This document shows positions 63,713-64,000 of a DNA stretch of 64,000 bases, one piece after another. Origin of the DNA: Haloferax denitrificans ATCC 35960 (GTDB lineage Archaea; Halobacteriota; Halobacteria; Halobacteriales; Haloferacaceae); NCBI RefSeq assembly GCF_000337795.1, contig NZ_AOLP01000014.1:34374-98373 (forward strand), given 5' to 3'. The notes under the pieces are model-generated. The model was given only the letters and a program-made list of their open reading frames with translations, searched no databases and had not been told where the DNA came from. A program made the translations under genes and the position numbers. The first letter of the stretch is position 1, and each line of letters opens with the position of its first letter.

Positions 63713-64000
63713 TCACTCCTCGTCGAACAGCGTCTCGCCGTCGACCATGTGTTCTTCGACGGTGTCCATGTCCAGCGTCACGCCGAGGCCCGGCTTCTCC
63801 GGAATCTCGATGTAACCGTCCTCGATGACCGTCTCCTCGACGAGGTCGCCCCACCAGCCGAGCTCGTAGGAGTGATACTCGACCGCCAGCGAGTTCGGAA
63901 TCGCCGTGCCGACGTGCGCCGACGCCATCGTCGCCACCGGCGACGACACGTTGTGCATCGCGACCGGCACGTAGTACTGGTTCGCCACGTCCGCGATCTT
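63713..64000 (-). CDS. gad: Gluconate dehydratase-like enolase-superfamily enzyme (C-terminal part)
   Basis: Only the last 95 or so codons are in the window. VPVAMHNVSSPVATMASAHV holds the family His-Asn segment, LAVEYHSYELGWWGDLVEET follows, and the end IEIPEKPGLGVTLDMDTVEE is the usual C-terminal cap of mandelate-racemase-like dehydratases. Haloferax uses such an enzyme in the semi-phosphorylated Entner-Doudoroff route. The specific substrate is inferred from that and from galK next door. Confidence 0.7.
   Translation of the reverse strand, partial: KIADVANQYYVPVAMHNVSSPVATMASAHVGTAIPNSLAVEYHSYELGWWGDLVEETVIEDGYIEIPEKPGLGVTLDMDTVEEHMVDGETLFDEE

Overview
The window is a piece of a haloarchaeal chromosome, most probably Haloferax. 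GC is high, proteins are acidic, most genes carry an AT-rich TATA-like element about 25-30 bases before an ATG (leaderless transcription), and the gene content is archaeal: TFB, DGGGP synthase, UPF0058, HemAT, an Agl23-type protein, menaquinone genes, and enolase-superfamily gluconate dehydratase beside galactokinase. From memory the order (gdh pair, pyrBI, men genes, rhomboid, TFB, HemAT, galK, gad) follows the Haloferax volcanii chromosome; this could not be checked here.

Bases 1-1197 hold the start-proximal part of a YHS-domain permease. Bases 1366-12912 are an integrated element of about 11.5 kb. It is bounded by a 14-bp perfect direct repeat whose right copy is the 3' end of a tRNA-Arg(TCG) gene. 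The tyrosine integrase sits just inside the left end. The element has the layout of a pleolipovirus provirus. Reading leftward from the tRNA: small zinc protein, HUH-type Rep, small acidic protein, four-helix membrane protein (VP3-like), 34-aa membrane peptide, anchored secreted spike-like protein (VP4-like), small membrane protein, three more envelope/membrane proteins, and a P-loop ATPase (VP8-like). Between ATPase and integrase lies an accessory and control block: an AT-rich hypothetical gene, a predicted PD-(D/E)XK nuclease, a membrane-anchored winged-helix protein in AT-rich DNA, and a phiH1-type winged-helix regulator. I recall related proviruses being described in Haloferax volcanii, so the provirus itself may be known; the accessory block is the least explained part.

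From 13 kb to 34 kb: DGGGP synthase, a RecA-like protein, a CoA-binding protein, a cysteine-synthase-like enzyme, an ABC exporter set whose middle subunit is fused to a PrsW-like protease, 3-hydroxyacyl-CoA dehydrogenase, a helix-hairpin-helix protein, fructose-1,6-bisphosphatase with a coupled leader ORF, an acyl-CoA carboxylase subunit behind a 16-bp palindrome, a MaoC hydratase divergent from a gdh-citE-gdh group, pyrBI, and a histidine kinase.

From 34.7 kb to 48 kb: small membrane proteins, ThuA and enoyl-CoA hydratase genes, and a dispersed menaquinone set (menC, menA, menB, menD, menF) interrupted by an iron-uptake binding protein plus flavoprotein operon. That operon's promoter carries two DtxR-like operators. 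From 48 kb to the end: a molybdopterin oxidoreductase, an RHH regulator, UPF0058, a rhomboid, a METTL5-like methyltransferase, a secreted nuclease, TFB, an Agl23-like protein, UspA, a plant-type ferredoxin, a rhodanese/MBL fusion, HemAT, a MOSC protein, galactokinase, and the 3' end of gluconate dehydratase. No rRNA, CRISPR array or insertion sequence was seen.
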